Position numbers and translations under genes: made by a program. A model generated the notes under the pieces. The model was not told where the DNA came from and did not search any database. It saw only the letters and a program-made list of their open reading frames with translations. A stretch of DNA of 64,000 nt from Oxalobacteraceae bacterium AB_14 (lineage in GTDB: Bacteria; Pseudomonadota; Gammaproteobacteria; Burkholderiales; Burkholderiaceae_D), in contig KB906724.1 in assembly GCA_000381565.1 (NCBI GenBank), forward strand, positions 3,431,020 through 3,495,019. Reading direction: 5' to 3'. Position 1 is the first letter of the stretch. Every line of letters begins with the position of its first letter. Below, piece by piece: positions 25,836 to 33,772 of the stretch.

Positions 25836-28097
25836 ATGCCCCCACCGATCACACCCCTTGAGCAATCCAAGGACGATCAAGACGATCTGGTATTCTTAGA
25901 AGAGCATCCGACGGCTGCTGCGGTGCCGGGTGCCCGCAACGTTTGGCGGGTCATGATCATCGACGACGATGAGGATGTGCACTCGACCACCACTTTCGCG
26001 CTTGGCAACCTCGATATGCAGCAGCGCCCGCTCGAATTCGTGCATGCGTATTCGGCCGGGCAGGCGCGCGAACTGTTAAAACACGAAACCGAAATCGCCG
26101 TCATCCTGCTCGACGTGGTGATGGAGCAGGACGACGCCGGCCTGCACCTGGTGCGCTACATCCGCGAAACGCTGAACCTGGCCGACGTGCGCATCATCCT
26201 GCGCACCGGCCAGCCCGGCTACGCGCCGGAGATCGACGCCATCCGCGACTTCGACATCAACGATTACAAGACCAAATCCGAGCTGACCCGCATCAAGCTG
26301 TTCACCACGGTGACGGCGGCGATCCGCTCCTACGAACAAATCCGCAAGATCAACGACAGCCGCCGCGGCCTGAACCAGATCGTCCACGCCAGCACCCAGC
26401 TGATGTCGCTGCACGGGGTGCAGAACTTCGCCTCCGGCGTGCTGGCCCAGATCGCCGACCTGCTCGGCCAGGACGGCAACGGCGTGCTGTGCGTGCAGGA
26501 GTGCCCGGAAGACGGCTGCCACAAGCTGATGGTGATGGCCACCATCGGCAACTACCGCCACCTCGACAACGCCACCCTGTGCGACCAGGACCACAAGGCG
26601 GTGTACGACGCCATGGAACTGACCCTGGGCCAGCGCCGCAACGTCTACGGCCCGGACTTCATCACGCTGTACTTCGCCGGCAAGGCCAGCCGCGACTTCG
26701 TCGCCTACCTCGACGTCGGCCGCGCGCCGACCGAGATCGACGAACGCCTGCTGGAAGTGTTCTGCTCCAACGTGGCCGTGGGCCTGGACAACGTGGAGCT
26801 GGTCACGCACCTGCACAACGCCGCCTTCTACGATCAGCTATCCAAGCTGCCCAACCGCACCCGCCTGGTCGAAATCCTGGACGCCACGCTGGCCGGCCCG
26901 GCGCGCGACGAGGCCACGCTGTCGCTGGTTGATCTGGATCACTTTGCCGAAACCAACGACGCGCTCGGCCACCAGTTCGGCGACATGCTGCTGCTGGCCG
27001 TCGCCGGCCGCCTGCAAACGCAGCTGGGCGACCAGCTGACGGTGGCGCGCATCGGCGGCGACATCTTCTGCGTGCTGGGCGATTCCGCGCAAGTGAACCC
27101 GGCCAATATCCTGGCGCTATTCGCCAACCCGTTCAGCATCGACGGCCAGGACGTGCAGCTGTCGGCCACGCTGGGTCTGGTGCGCCTGGGCGAGCACGAA
27201 GGCAGCGGCGCCGACGCCCTCAAGGACGCCGACATCGCCCTCAAGCGCGCCAAGTCGCAGCAGCGCGCCGGCCACTTCTACTTCTCGCGCTCGATGGGCG
27301 TGGAGATCCGCGAACGGGTGCGCATGATGCACGCGCTGCGCACCGCCTTCGGCCAGAACCAGCTGTTCGTGGTGTACCAGCCGCAGATCGACCTGGCCAC
27401 GCGCCGGCCGGTGGGCGCCGAGGCGCTGCTGCGCTGGCAGACGCCGGACGGCAAGTTCATCTCGCCGGACCGCTTCATTCCGATCGCCGAATATTCGGGC
27501 CTGATCATCGACCTGGGCGAATGGGTGATGCGCACCGCCTGCCGCGAGCTGGTGGCCCTGCGCAAGGCCGGGCACCAGAATTTCATGATGTCGATCAACG
27601 TTTCGCAGGTGCAGTTCCGCCATCCGCACTTCCTGGAGATGCTGCGCAAGGCGCTGGAAGACACCGGCGCGCCGCCGGAGTTCGTGGAACTGGAGATCAC
27701 CGAATCGATGGCCATGGAAGAGCCGGACATGCTGATCAAGATGCTGGGCCAGATCAAGCAGACCGGCGTCAGCATCGCGATCGACGACTTCGGCACCGGC
27801 TTCTCGTCGCTGTCCTACCTGCAGCGCCTGCAGATCGACCGCCTGAAGATCGACCGCGCCTTCGTCACCGAGATCACCGGCTCGGCGCGCGGCAGCAGCA
27901 TCGCCGAGATGGTGATCCAGCTGGGCCGCAACCTGGGCCTGGCGGTGATCGCGGAAGGCGTGGAGGACGAGCGCCAGGCGCAGATACTGCAGGCGCTGGG
28001 CTGTCCGCTGGCGCAGGGCTTCCTGTTCGCGCGGCCGATGACGGCGACAGCCCTCAACGGCTGGCTCAGCAACGACGCGCTGGAAGGCGCGGCCTAA
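25836..28097 (+). CDS. Response regulator REC-DUF3369-GGDEF(degenerate)-EAL phosphodiesterase
   Basis: A 753-residue protein. A REC domain (about residues 38-160) has MIIDDDEDVH and the phosphoacceptor Asp in VILLDVVME. DUF3369 (about 165-320) follows. A GGDEF domain reads GGDIF (IGGDIFCVLGD), so diguanylate cyclase activity is unlikely. An intact EAL domain comes last (AEALLRW, ITESMAME, IDDFGTGFSSL, LKIDRAFV). It should be a c-di-GMP phosphodiesterase controlled by phosphorylation. A TATACT sits at 25791-25796. It is monocistronic and ends in a 25-bp perfect hairpin. No sensor kinase lies beside it. Confidence 0.93.
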   Translation: MPPPITPLEQSKDDQDDLVFLEEHPTAAAVPGARNVWRVMIIDDDEDVHSTTTFALGNLDMQQRPLEFVHAYSAGQARELLKHETEIAVILLDVVMEQDDAGLHLVRYIRETLNLADVRIILRTGQPGYAPEIDAIRDFDINDYKTKSELTRIKLFTTVTAAIRSYEQIRKINDSRRGLNQIVHASTQLMSLHGVQNFASGVLAQIADLLGQDGNGVLCVQECPEDGCHKLMVMATIGNYRHLDNATLCDQDHKAVYDAMELTLGQRRNVYGPDFITLYFAGKASRDFVAYLDVGRAPTEIDERLLEVFCSNVAVGLDNVELVTHLHNAAFYDQLSKLPNRTRLVEILDATLAGPARDEATLSLVDLDHFAETNDALGHQFGDMLLLAVAGRLQTQLGDQLTVARIGGDIFCVLGDSAQVNPANILALFANPFSIDGQDVQLSATLGLVRLGEHEGSGADALKDADIALKRAKSQQRAGHFYFSRSMGVEIRERVRMMHALRTAFGQNQLFVVYQPQIDLATRRPVGAEALLRWQTPDGKFISPDRFIPIAEYSGLIIDLGEWVMRTACRELVALRKAGHQNFMMSINVSQVQFRHPHFLEMLRKALEDTGAPPEFVELEITESMAMEEPDMLIKMLGQIKQTGVSIAIDDFGTGFSSLSYLQRLQIDRLKIDRAFVTEITGSARGSSIAEMVIQLGRNLGLAVIAEGVEDERQAQILQALGCPLAQGFLFARPMTATALNGWLSNDALEGAA

Positions 28098-28100
28098 TAA

Positions 28101-28158
28101 AAAACCGCCATGTGGCATTGCGACGCTCAAGATCGTCGCAATGCCACATGGCGGTTTT
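28101..28158 (+). terminator. 25-bp perfect hairpin downstream of the EAL gene
   Basis: Arms 28101-28125 and 28134-28158 are exact reverse complements, starting AAAACCGCC and ending GGCGGTTTT, around an 8-base loop. It lies between convergent genes and can terminate both. The stem is far longer than a usual intrinsic terminator. Confidence 0.75.
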
Positions 28159-28175
28159 CTTTGCGGGGAGAGGGC

Positions 28176-28631
28176 TTAATCGGCCTGGTCAGCGGTCTCG
28201 GCCGGCCAGTCGCGGATGTACGCTTTCAGCATCTTGTTCTCGAAACTCTGCGCCTCCAGCACCGCGCGTGCCACGTCGTAGAACGAAATCACGCCCAGAA
28301 TGGTCTTGGCGTTCATCACCGGCAAGTAGCGCGCGTGCTTTTCCAGCATGATGCGGCGCACCTCGTTGACCTCGGTATCCGGGGTCACGGTGATCGGATG
28401 GTCGTCCATATGCTTGCGCACCGTGCCCGCGCCGACCGTGCCGGCGTTCTCGTGCAGGGCGCGCAGCACCTCGCGGAAGGTCAGCATGCCGGCCAGTTCG
28501 CCGAATTCCATGACCACCAGCGAGCCGATGTCTTTTTCCGCCATCGTATTAGCGGCGTCCGCCAACGGCTGGTCAGGCGAAATAGTGTAGAGAATGCTGC
28601 CTTTAACCTGAAGAATTTCGGAGACTTTCAT
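28176..28631 (-). CDS. CBS-domain protein
   Basis: A 151-residue protein built of two CBS domains (about 10-65 and 80-140): ANTMAEKDIGSLVVMEFGELAG and VRRIMLEKHARYLPVMNAK (read in parts) show the repeated pattern. Such stand-alone pairs bind adenosine nucleotides such as AMP, ATP or NAD and regulate partner proteins. No partner is fused or adjacent. The ATG at 28631 is preceded by a long AT-richer gap towards metY. Confidence 0.92.
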   Translation of the reverse strand: MKVSEILQVKGSILYTISPDQPLADAANTMAEKDIGSLVVMEFGELAGMLTFREVLRALHENAGTVGAGTVRKHMDDHPITVTPDTEVNEVRRIMLEKHARYLPVMNAKTILGVISFYDVARAVLEAQSFENKMLKAYIRDWPAETADQAD

Positions 28632-28830
28632 TTTGGGCCGTCCTGTCCGCTGATATAGGCTGTGTGAATGGGAGTTCTCATAATTATTGTAGCCTTATAG
28701 CGAATGTAGCGTATGCCCGGCAAAAAATCCAGCGCTCCGGATAAGCAAATCGCAACATTTTTACAGTGCTGTTGCCAAGCCGCGATTCAGGGTAGGATGC
28801 CGGGCATTCCCATCACTCCAACGAGACCCT

Positions 28831-30141
28831 ATGAGCGGACCCAAATATCCCGGCTTTGACACCCTCGCGCTGCACGCCGGCGCGGCGCCCGACCCCGCCA
28901 CGGGCGCCCGCGCCACGCCGCTCTACTTCACCTCCTCCTTTGCCTTCAAGGACTCCGACCACGCCGCCTCGCTGTTCAACATGGAACGCGCCGGCCACGT
29001 CTACTCCCGCATCTCGAACCCGACCAACGCCGTGCTGGAGGAACGCATCGCCGCGCTGGAAGGCGGCGTGGCCGGCATCGCCACCGCCAGCGGCCAGGCC
29101 GCGATGCACCTCGGCCTGGCCACCATCGCCGGCGCCGGCTCGCACATCGTCGCCTCGCGCGCGCTGTACGGCGGCTCGCACAATATGCTGGCCTACACGC
29201 TCAAGCGCTTCGGCATCGAGACCACCTTCGTCGATCCGCGCGATCTCGACGCCTGGCGCGCCGCGATCCGCCCCAACACCAAGGTGCTGTTCGCCGAAAC
29301 GCTGGGCAATCCCGGCCTGGACGTGCTCGACATCGAAGCCGTCGCCGCCATCGCGCATGAACAGCAGCTGCCGCTGATGATGGACTCCACCTTCACCACG
29401 CCCTACCTGCTCAAGCCCTTCGAGCACGGCGCCGACCTGGTGTTCCACTCTGCCACCAAGTTCCTGTGCGGGCACGGCACCGCCATCGGCGGCCTGCTGG
29501 TGGACGGCGGCACCTTCGATTGGCAGGCGGCCTATGAAAAGACCGGCCGCTTCGCCGAACTGTGCGAACCGTACGACGGCTTCCACGGCATGGTGTTCAC
29601 GGAAGAGTCCACGGTGGCGGCCTTCGCGCTGCGCGCGCGCCGCGAGGGCCTGCGCGACTTCGGCGCCGTGATGAGCCCGCACAACGCCTTCGCCGTGCTG
29701 CAAGGCGTGGAGACGCTGGGCCTGCGCATGGACCGGCACGTGGCCAACACCCGCAAGGTGGTCGCGTTCCTGCTGTCGAATCCCGCCGTGGAATCGGTGT
29801 CCTACCCCGAGTTGCCGTCGCACCCGGACTACGAACTGGCCAAGCGCCTGCTGCCCAAAGGCTGCGGCGCCGTGTTCTCGTTCAACATCAAGGGCGACCG
29901 CGCCGCCGGCCGCCGCTTCGTCGACAGCCTGAAGGTGTTCTCGCACCTGGCCAACGTCGGCGACGCCAAATCGCTGGCGATCCATCCCGCCTCCACCACC
30001 CACTTCCGCGTGCCGGCCGACCAGCTGGCGGCGTCCGGCATCGCAGAAGGCACAATGCGGCTGTCGGTGGGACTGGAGAACGTGGACGACTTGATCGAAG
30101 ACCTGGCGCGCGGCCTGAAGCTGTCGCAGAAAGGAGCATGA
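28831..30141 (+). CDS. metY: O-acetylhomoserine/O-succinylhomoserine sulfhydrylase (Cys/Met PLP enzyme)
   Basis: A 436-residue gamma-family PLP enzyme. The Schiff-base lysine is K210 in FHSATKFLCGHG; YSRISNPTNAVLEERIAALE (read in two parts) and ASGQAAMHL are conserved. Its length (about 430) and MetY-type C-terminus (HPASTTHFRV) favour the sulfhydrylase over cystathionine gamma-synthase (about 385). It makes homocysteine directly from sulfide and an acylhomoserine. The next gene starts immediately after its stop, so the hydrolase may be co-transcribed. Confidence 0.9.
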   Translation: MSGPKYPGFDTLALHAGAAPDPATGARATPLYFTSSFAFKDSDHAASLFNMERAGHVYSRISNPTNAVLEERIAALEGGVAGIATASGQAAMHLGLATIAGAGSHIVASRALYGGSHNMLAYTLKRFGIETTFVDPRDLDAWRAAIRPNTKVLFAETLGNPGLDVLDIEAVAAIAHEQQLPLMMDSTFTTPYLLKPFEHGADLVFHSATKFLCGHGTAIGGLLVDGGTFDWQAAYEKTGRFAELCEPYDGFHGMVFTEESTVAAFALRARREGLRDFGAVMSPHNAFAVLQGVETLGLRMDRHVANTRKVVAFLLSNPAVESVSYPELPSHPDYELAKRLLPKGCGAVFSFNIKGDRAAGRRFVDSLKVFSHLANVGDAKSLAIHPASTTHFRVPADQLAASGIAEGTMRLSVGLENVDDLIEDLARGLKLSQKGA

Positions 30142-30142
30142 C

Positions 30143-30952
30143 ATGCTGCTGACCGTACAAGGCGTGGACGCCTATTGCTACACCGGCGGCAAGCCGTTCA
30201 ACGCCGCCCTGCCGACCGTGGTCTTCATCCACGGCGCGCAAAACGATCACTCCGTGTGGATTTTGCAGACCCGGTATTTCGCCCATCACGGCTACAGCGT
30301 GCTGGCGGTCGACCTGCCGGGCCACGGCCGCAGCAAGGGCGCGGCCAAGGGCAGCGTGCCCGAACTGGCGGACTGGCTGCTGCAAGTGCTGGACGCCGCC
30401 GGCGTGCAGAAGGCCGCGCTGTTCGGCCACAGCATGGGATCGTTGATCGCGCTGGAAGCCTCGCTCAAGGCGCCGCAACGCGTGACGCACCTGGGCATGA
30501 TAGGTTCGACCTATCCGATGAAGGTCTCGGACGCGCTGCTGGAAACCTCGCGCACCGATGAGCAGAGCGCGATCGACATGGTCAACATCTGGTCGCACTC
30601 GTCGATCGCGCAAAAGCCGTCCTGCCCCGGACCCGGCTTCAACACCATGGGCGGCTCGCGCCGGCTGATGCAGCGCATCTCGCAGATCAATCCGCAGCAG
30701 GTGTTCTACACGGACTTCTCGGCCTGCAACGCCTACGCCAACGGCGAAGCGGCGGCACAGGCGGTGCGCTGCCCCACCCTGTTCCTGTTCGGCGCGCGCG
30801 ACATGATGACGCCGCCCAAATCCACCAAGCTGCTGACCTCCACCATCAGCCACGGCAAGGTGGTGATGGTGGACAGCGGCCACTCGCTGATGTCCGAGCA
30901 GCCGGACGCGGTGCTGGATGCCCTGTTCAGCTGGATCAGTATCACGCGTTAA
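30143..30952 (+). CDS. Alpha/beta hydrolase
   Basis: A 269-residue alpha/beta-hydrolase fold protein. The oxyanion segment FIHGAQNDHSVW, nucleophile elbow GHSMGS (Ser about 97), acid in LFGARDMM, and His in DSGHSLMSEQ form a complete catalytic set. There is no signal peptide, so it acts in the cytoplasm. It follows metY by one base, but a role in methionine metabolism (such as a homoserine acyltransferase-like activity) cannot be shown; the substrate is unknown. Confidence 0.9.
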   Translation: MLLTVQGVDAYCYTGGKPFNAALPTVVFIHGAQNDHSVWILQTRYFAHHGYSVLAVDLPGHGRSKGAAKGSVPELADWLLQVLDAAGVQKAALFGHSMGSLIALEASLKAPQRVTHLGMIGSTYPMKVSDALLETSRTDEQSAIDMVNIWSHSSIAQKPSCPGPGFNTMGGSRRLMQRISQINPQQVFYTDFSACNAYANGEAAAQAVRCPTLFLFGARDMMTPPKSTKLLTSTISHGKVVMVDSGHSLMSEQPDAVLDALFSWISITR

Positions 30953-31183
30953 AATTTTCCGAAACAGGAATCCCGCTGCAATGCCAGGTATTCAGCGGTG
31001 CCCCCAAAGCGCTCGATTGTCGTTCGTCACAACGTGTCTGGACTCCCCGTCACCCGCGACGAAATGGCATACGCATAGTGACCCGGGTGCTTCCTGGAGG
31101 ACGCGGGTTGCCCAAAACGGTAGGTGCGCTGCACACGCTCGGGCCACACGACGCTGTTGGGAACCTCGACTCACCGCAAATTT

Positions 31184-31261
31184 GTCGTTCCCGCGCAGGC
31201 GGGAATCCATGCTGAGCCTCTGGGCATGCGGCGTATGGGTTCCCGCCTTCGCGGGAACGAC
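31184..31261. repeat. Inverted pair of REP-like palindromes
   Basis: GTCGTTCCCGCG-type units at 31184-31205 and 31240-31261 are reverse complements with one mismatch, separated by 34 bp. Each unit is itself a small palindrome (TTCCCGC and GCGGGAA). This head-to-head arrangement is that of bacterial interspersed mosaic elements, mobilised by RAYT transposases elsewhere in a genome. Confidence 0.75.
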
Positions 31262-31443
31262 AGGTATTTCGAGGTACCCTGTTGTTACTAGCCGCCCGTA
31301 CAATCATTGTGCCCGCTACCAACTGGCAATCGTTGCCTTTCAATAGTAAAACAGCCTTCTTTTTGGAAGACATGTCTTAGCCTATGCTATCGGCCATTCC
31401 CTTGGTATAAAGTTCCGCCAACTCCTGAACCTTACACAAGCGT

Positions 31444-31683
31444 TCACTTGCGGACAGATTCGGCAGTCGCAGCTACCCCCAATGCGTGTATTTCACTACT
31501 CGGCCGATTCTCAAGTTGCTGCAGCACTGGTTCGATTAATTCAGGCACTGGTTCAACAAATTGCCAAACCGGGAATTCCCTGCCGATACTGCGCCCCTTG
31601 GGCAATAACATCGGATGCCTGTAGCTTGGCAAAAGGCAGCGAATTACTGACAGGGATGCGCGGTAACGATGCACGCGCCTCAC
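31444..31683 (-). pseudogene. Possible fragment of an Xre/MbcA/ParS-type antitoxin
   Basis: A 79-codon minus-strand frame contains GREFPVWQFVEP, then PELIEPVLQQLE and SSEIHALG. This resembles the C-terminal part of Xre/MbcA/ParS toxin-binding antitoxins, where a FPAWQF-like motif is followed by a helix ending in VL-x2-L. The N-terminal DNA-binding part and the expected RES-domain toxin are absent. The similarity is by eye only and weak. Confidence 0.25.
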
Positions 31684-31866
31684 TTAAAGCCTGCAGCTAC
31701 CGCGATCACCTTCTCCCGATCAAGTACAAGTTCGACGCCATCGTGGCGGGTTGGGCTGGGCTCGACCGACCTCTCTATTTTTCACTATCTGCCCCATCGG
31801 AGGAAGTCCCAGATTGGCACGCCCTCTCGAGATTTTCAGCGACAATTGAATCGTCCGGCGAACTCT

Positions 31867-33003
31867 TCAGTTTTGCGGGAACTTAAAGCGGATGACGCGG
31901 TTCGCGCCTTGCATCACGATGCCGCGATAGCGGCGGCGGTAGATCACGATGCCGGCGGTCGCGGTCAGCACCGCCACGATCAGCATCACCAGATCGGTGT
32001 CGCCGTGCGTGACCACGGCGCGCTGCGCCGAGTGCATGGTCGACGCCTCGAACTTCTTGCCGACGTATTTGGCGCCGATCACCAGTTCCTCGGCGTTGAT
32101 GCTGTTGACCAGGTACAGGCCGAAGCCGCCCGGATGCACGGTCATCTTGCCGTCGCGGTAGACGAAGGAGCGGCGCTCGTCGCCGATGCGGATGCTGCCG
32201 ACCACGTGGCCGGCGGCGTTGATGGCGGTGGCGAAGCTGTTGCCGTAGCCTATCATCGCCCCCAGGTCGACCATCTTCTTGCCATCGTGGACGAAGGCGT
32301 GCCAGCGGCGGTCCGGCGTTTCGGATGAGCCGACCACCACGCCGGAATCGTTGACGGCGGTGGCGCCGCTGGAGCGTCCGCCCAAGGTGCCCAATTCCTT
32401 CATGCCGACGCCGGGCCGGTAGATAAAGGCGCGGCGATAGCCATCCGCCAGCGCCGCCGTGCCGACGACCACGCCGTCGGTGTTGACGCCGGCCGCGTAG
32501 CTGATGTTGCCGCCCAGGGTGCCCAGGTCGACCAGCGGGCCGTCGCCCCTGGCGCCGGTGGAGAAAGCGTGGAAGTAGCCGTCGCTGGTGTCGGCGAAGC
32601 CCACCGTCTGGCCGGAGCGGCTGATGCCGGTGCCGTAGCTGCTGCCGCCGCCCAGCGTGCCGAGATCGCGCATCGCCTGACCGGCGCGGGTGACGAAGGC
32701 GCGCCAGTGGCCGTCGCCGTCCTGCGCCGTCCCAACAACGTCGCCGCCGATGTTGATGCCGGTGGTGAAGGAGTCGCTGCCGCCGAGGGTGCCCAGTTCA
32801 ACCAGGCGCTTGTTCCACAGCACCGCGCGCTGGCGGCCGTTCTCTTCCTCGATGATGCCGGCCACCTGGCCGGCCGCGTTGATGTCGACCGCGATACTGG
32901 CCTCGTTGCCACGCTCGCCCAGGCCCGGCGGGTGCAACTGCTGGGCGGAAGACGCCGCGCCGGCAAAACCCAACAAGACCACCGCAATCGGCATTCTCAG
33001 CAT
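31867..33003 (-). CDS. Secreted HAF-repeat protein with C-terminal membrane anchor
   Basis: A 378-residue protein. Start ATG 33003 is chosen because it has a GGGAGA ribosome site and a signal peptide (MLRMPIAVVLLGFAGAASSA). About seven repeats of roughly 40 residues follow, each with an LGTLGG-like core and a following G-x-V-V-G, the HAF (His-Ala-Phe) repeat type: WRAFV, FHAFS, RRAFI, WHAFV. Near the C-terminus a hydrophobic helix (LVMLIVAVLTATAGIVI) is followed by RRRYR, suggesting membrane anchoring, but it is not a PEP-CTERM motif. HAF-repeat proteins are extracellular and their function is unknown. Confidence 0.85.
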   Translation of the reverse strand: MLRMPIAVVLLGFAGAASSAQQLHPPGLGERGNEASIAVDINAAGQVAGIIEEENGRQRAVLWNKRLVELGTLGGSDSFTTGINIGGDVVGTAQDGDGHWRAFVTRAGQAMRDLGTLGGGSSYGTGISRSGQTVGFADTSDGYFHAFSTGARGDGPLVDLGTLGGNISYAAGVNTDGVVVGTAALADGYRRAFIYRPGVGMKELGTLGGRSSGATAVNDSGVVVGSSETPDRRWHAFVHDGKKMVDLGAMIGYGNSFATAINAAGHVVGSIRIGDERRSFVYRDGKMTVHPGGFGLYLVNSINAEELVIGAKYVGKKFEASTMHSAQRAVVTHGDTDLVMLIVAVLTATAGIVIYRRRYRGIVMQGANRVIRFKFPQN

Positions 33004-33178
33004 GACATCTCCCAGTTGATTTTTATGAATGCCGATTCTATAACGATAGCCGAACACTCAGCAACTGTCGCCATGAATCGACTGATACAGCATGGGTCCA
33101 TCCCATCGGTGTTGTGCCTTGTGCCGGCCCCGCCGCGCTTCTAGACTGGCGCCACTTCCATACTGTGAATTGCAAACC

Positions 33179-33763
33179 ATGACCGAACTCCTGCCTTTGA
33201 TGAGCTACTGCCTGGTGATGTCGGCCACGCCCGGACCGAACAACGTCATGCTCGCCACCACCGGCGCCAATTTCGGCGGCCGCGGCGCGCTGCCGGTCAT
33301 CCTGGGCATCCAGGCCGGCATGTTCGTGCAAACCCTGCTCATGTGCCTGGGACTGGGCAGCGTGTTTGTCGCCTACCCTGTGGCGCAACAAGCGCTGCGC
33401 ATCGCGGGATCGCTATATCTGATTTTCCTGGCGTGGAAGCTCAGCGGCGCATCGGTGGGCGGCGCACAAGCGGCCAAGGCGGTGTCGTTTGCCCAGGCGG
33501 CGACATTCCAGGCACTCAATCCCAAGAGCTGGGTGAAGGCCGTGACGGTGGCTTCGGTCTTCATGCCTGCGGGGCAGAACACCACCGTCAATGCGTTGCT
33601 GGTGGCGGCGATCGGCACGCTGGTCGGCGCGCCCTGCAACGCCATGTGGGCCTGGTTCGGCGTCTCGATACGCCGCTTCCTGCAAGACCCGCGCAAGCAG
33701 CGCATCTTCAATTTGACGATGGCCGCCATCCTGCTCGTCCTCGCCGTGATGTTTTTGCGCTAG
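33179..33763 (+). CDS. LysE/RhtB-family amino-acid exporter
   Basis: A 194-residue membrane protein with about six hydrophobic helices. The family signature SATPGPNNVMLATTGANFG lies at about residues 14-32, and NPKSWVKAV near 115 is typical. The ATG at 33179 starts the conserved N-terminus (MTELLPLMSY); an upstream frame extension is arginine-rich and not family-like. It would export amino acids or analogues across the inner membrane. A MocR-type regulator gene follows 9 bp downstream, an association often seen for such exporters. Confidence 0.92.
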   Translation: MTELLPLMSYCLVMSATPGPNNVMLATTGANFGGRGALPVILGIQAGMFVQTLLMCLGLGSVFVAYPVAQQALRIAGSLYLIFLAWKLSGASVGGAQAAKAVSFAQAATFQALNPKSWVKAVTVASVFMPAGQNTTVNALLVAAIGTLVGAPCNAMWAWFGVSIRRFLQDPRKQRIFNLTMAAILLVLAVMFLR

Positions 33764-33772
33764 ACTCTGGCC

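Larger units (their letters stand above)
30953..31866. other. 914-bp intergenic region with a REP pair and possible gene remnants
   Basis: Apart from the inverted REP-like pair at 31184-31261 and a possible antitoxin-like fragment at 31444-31683, I see no supported gene. The right half is lower in GC than its surroundings, suggesting acquired and decayed DNA. Confidence 0.55.
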
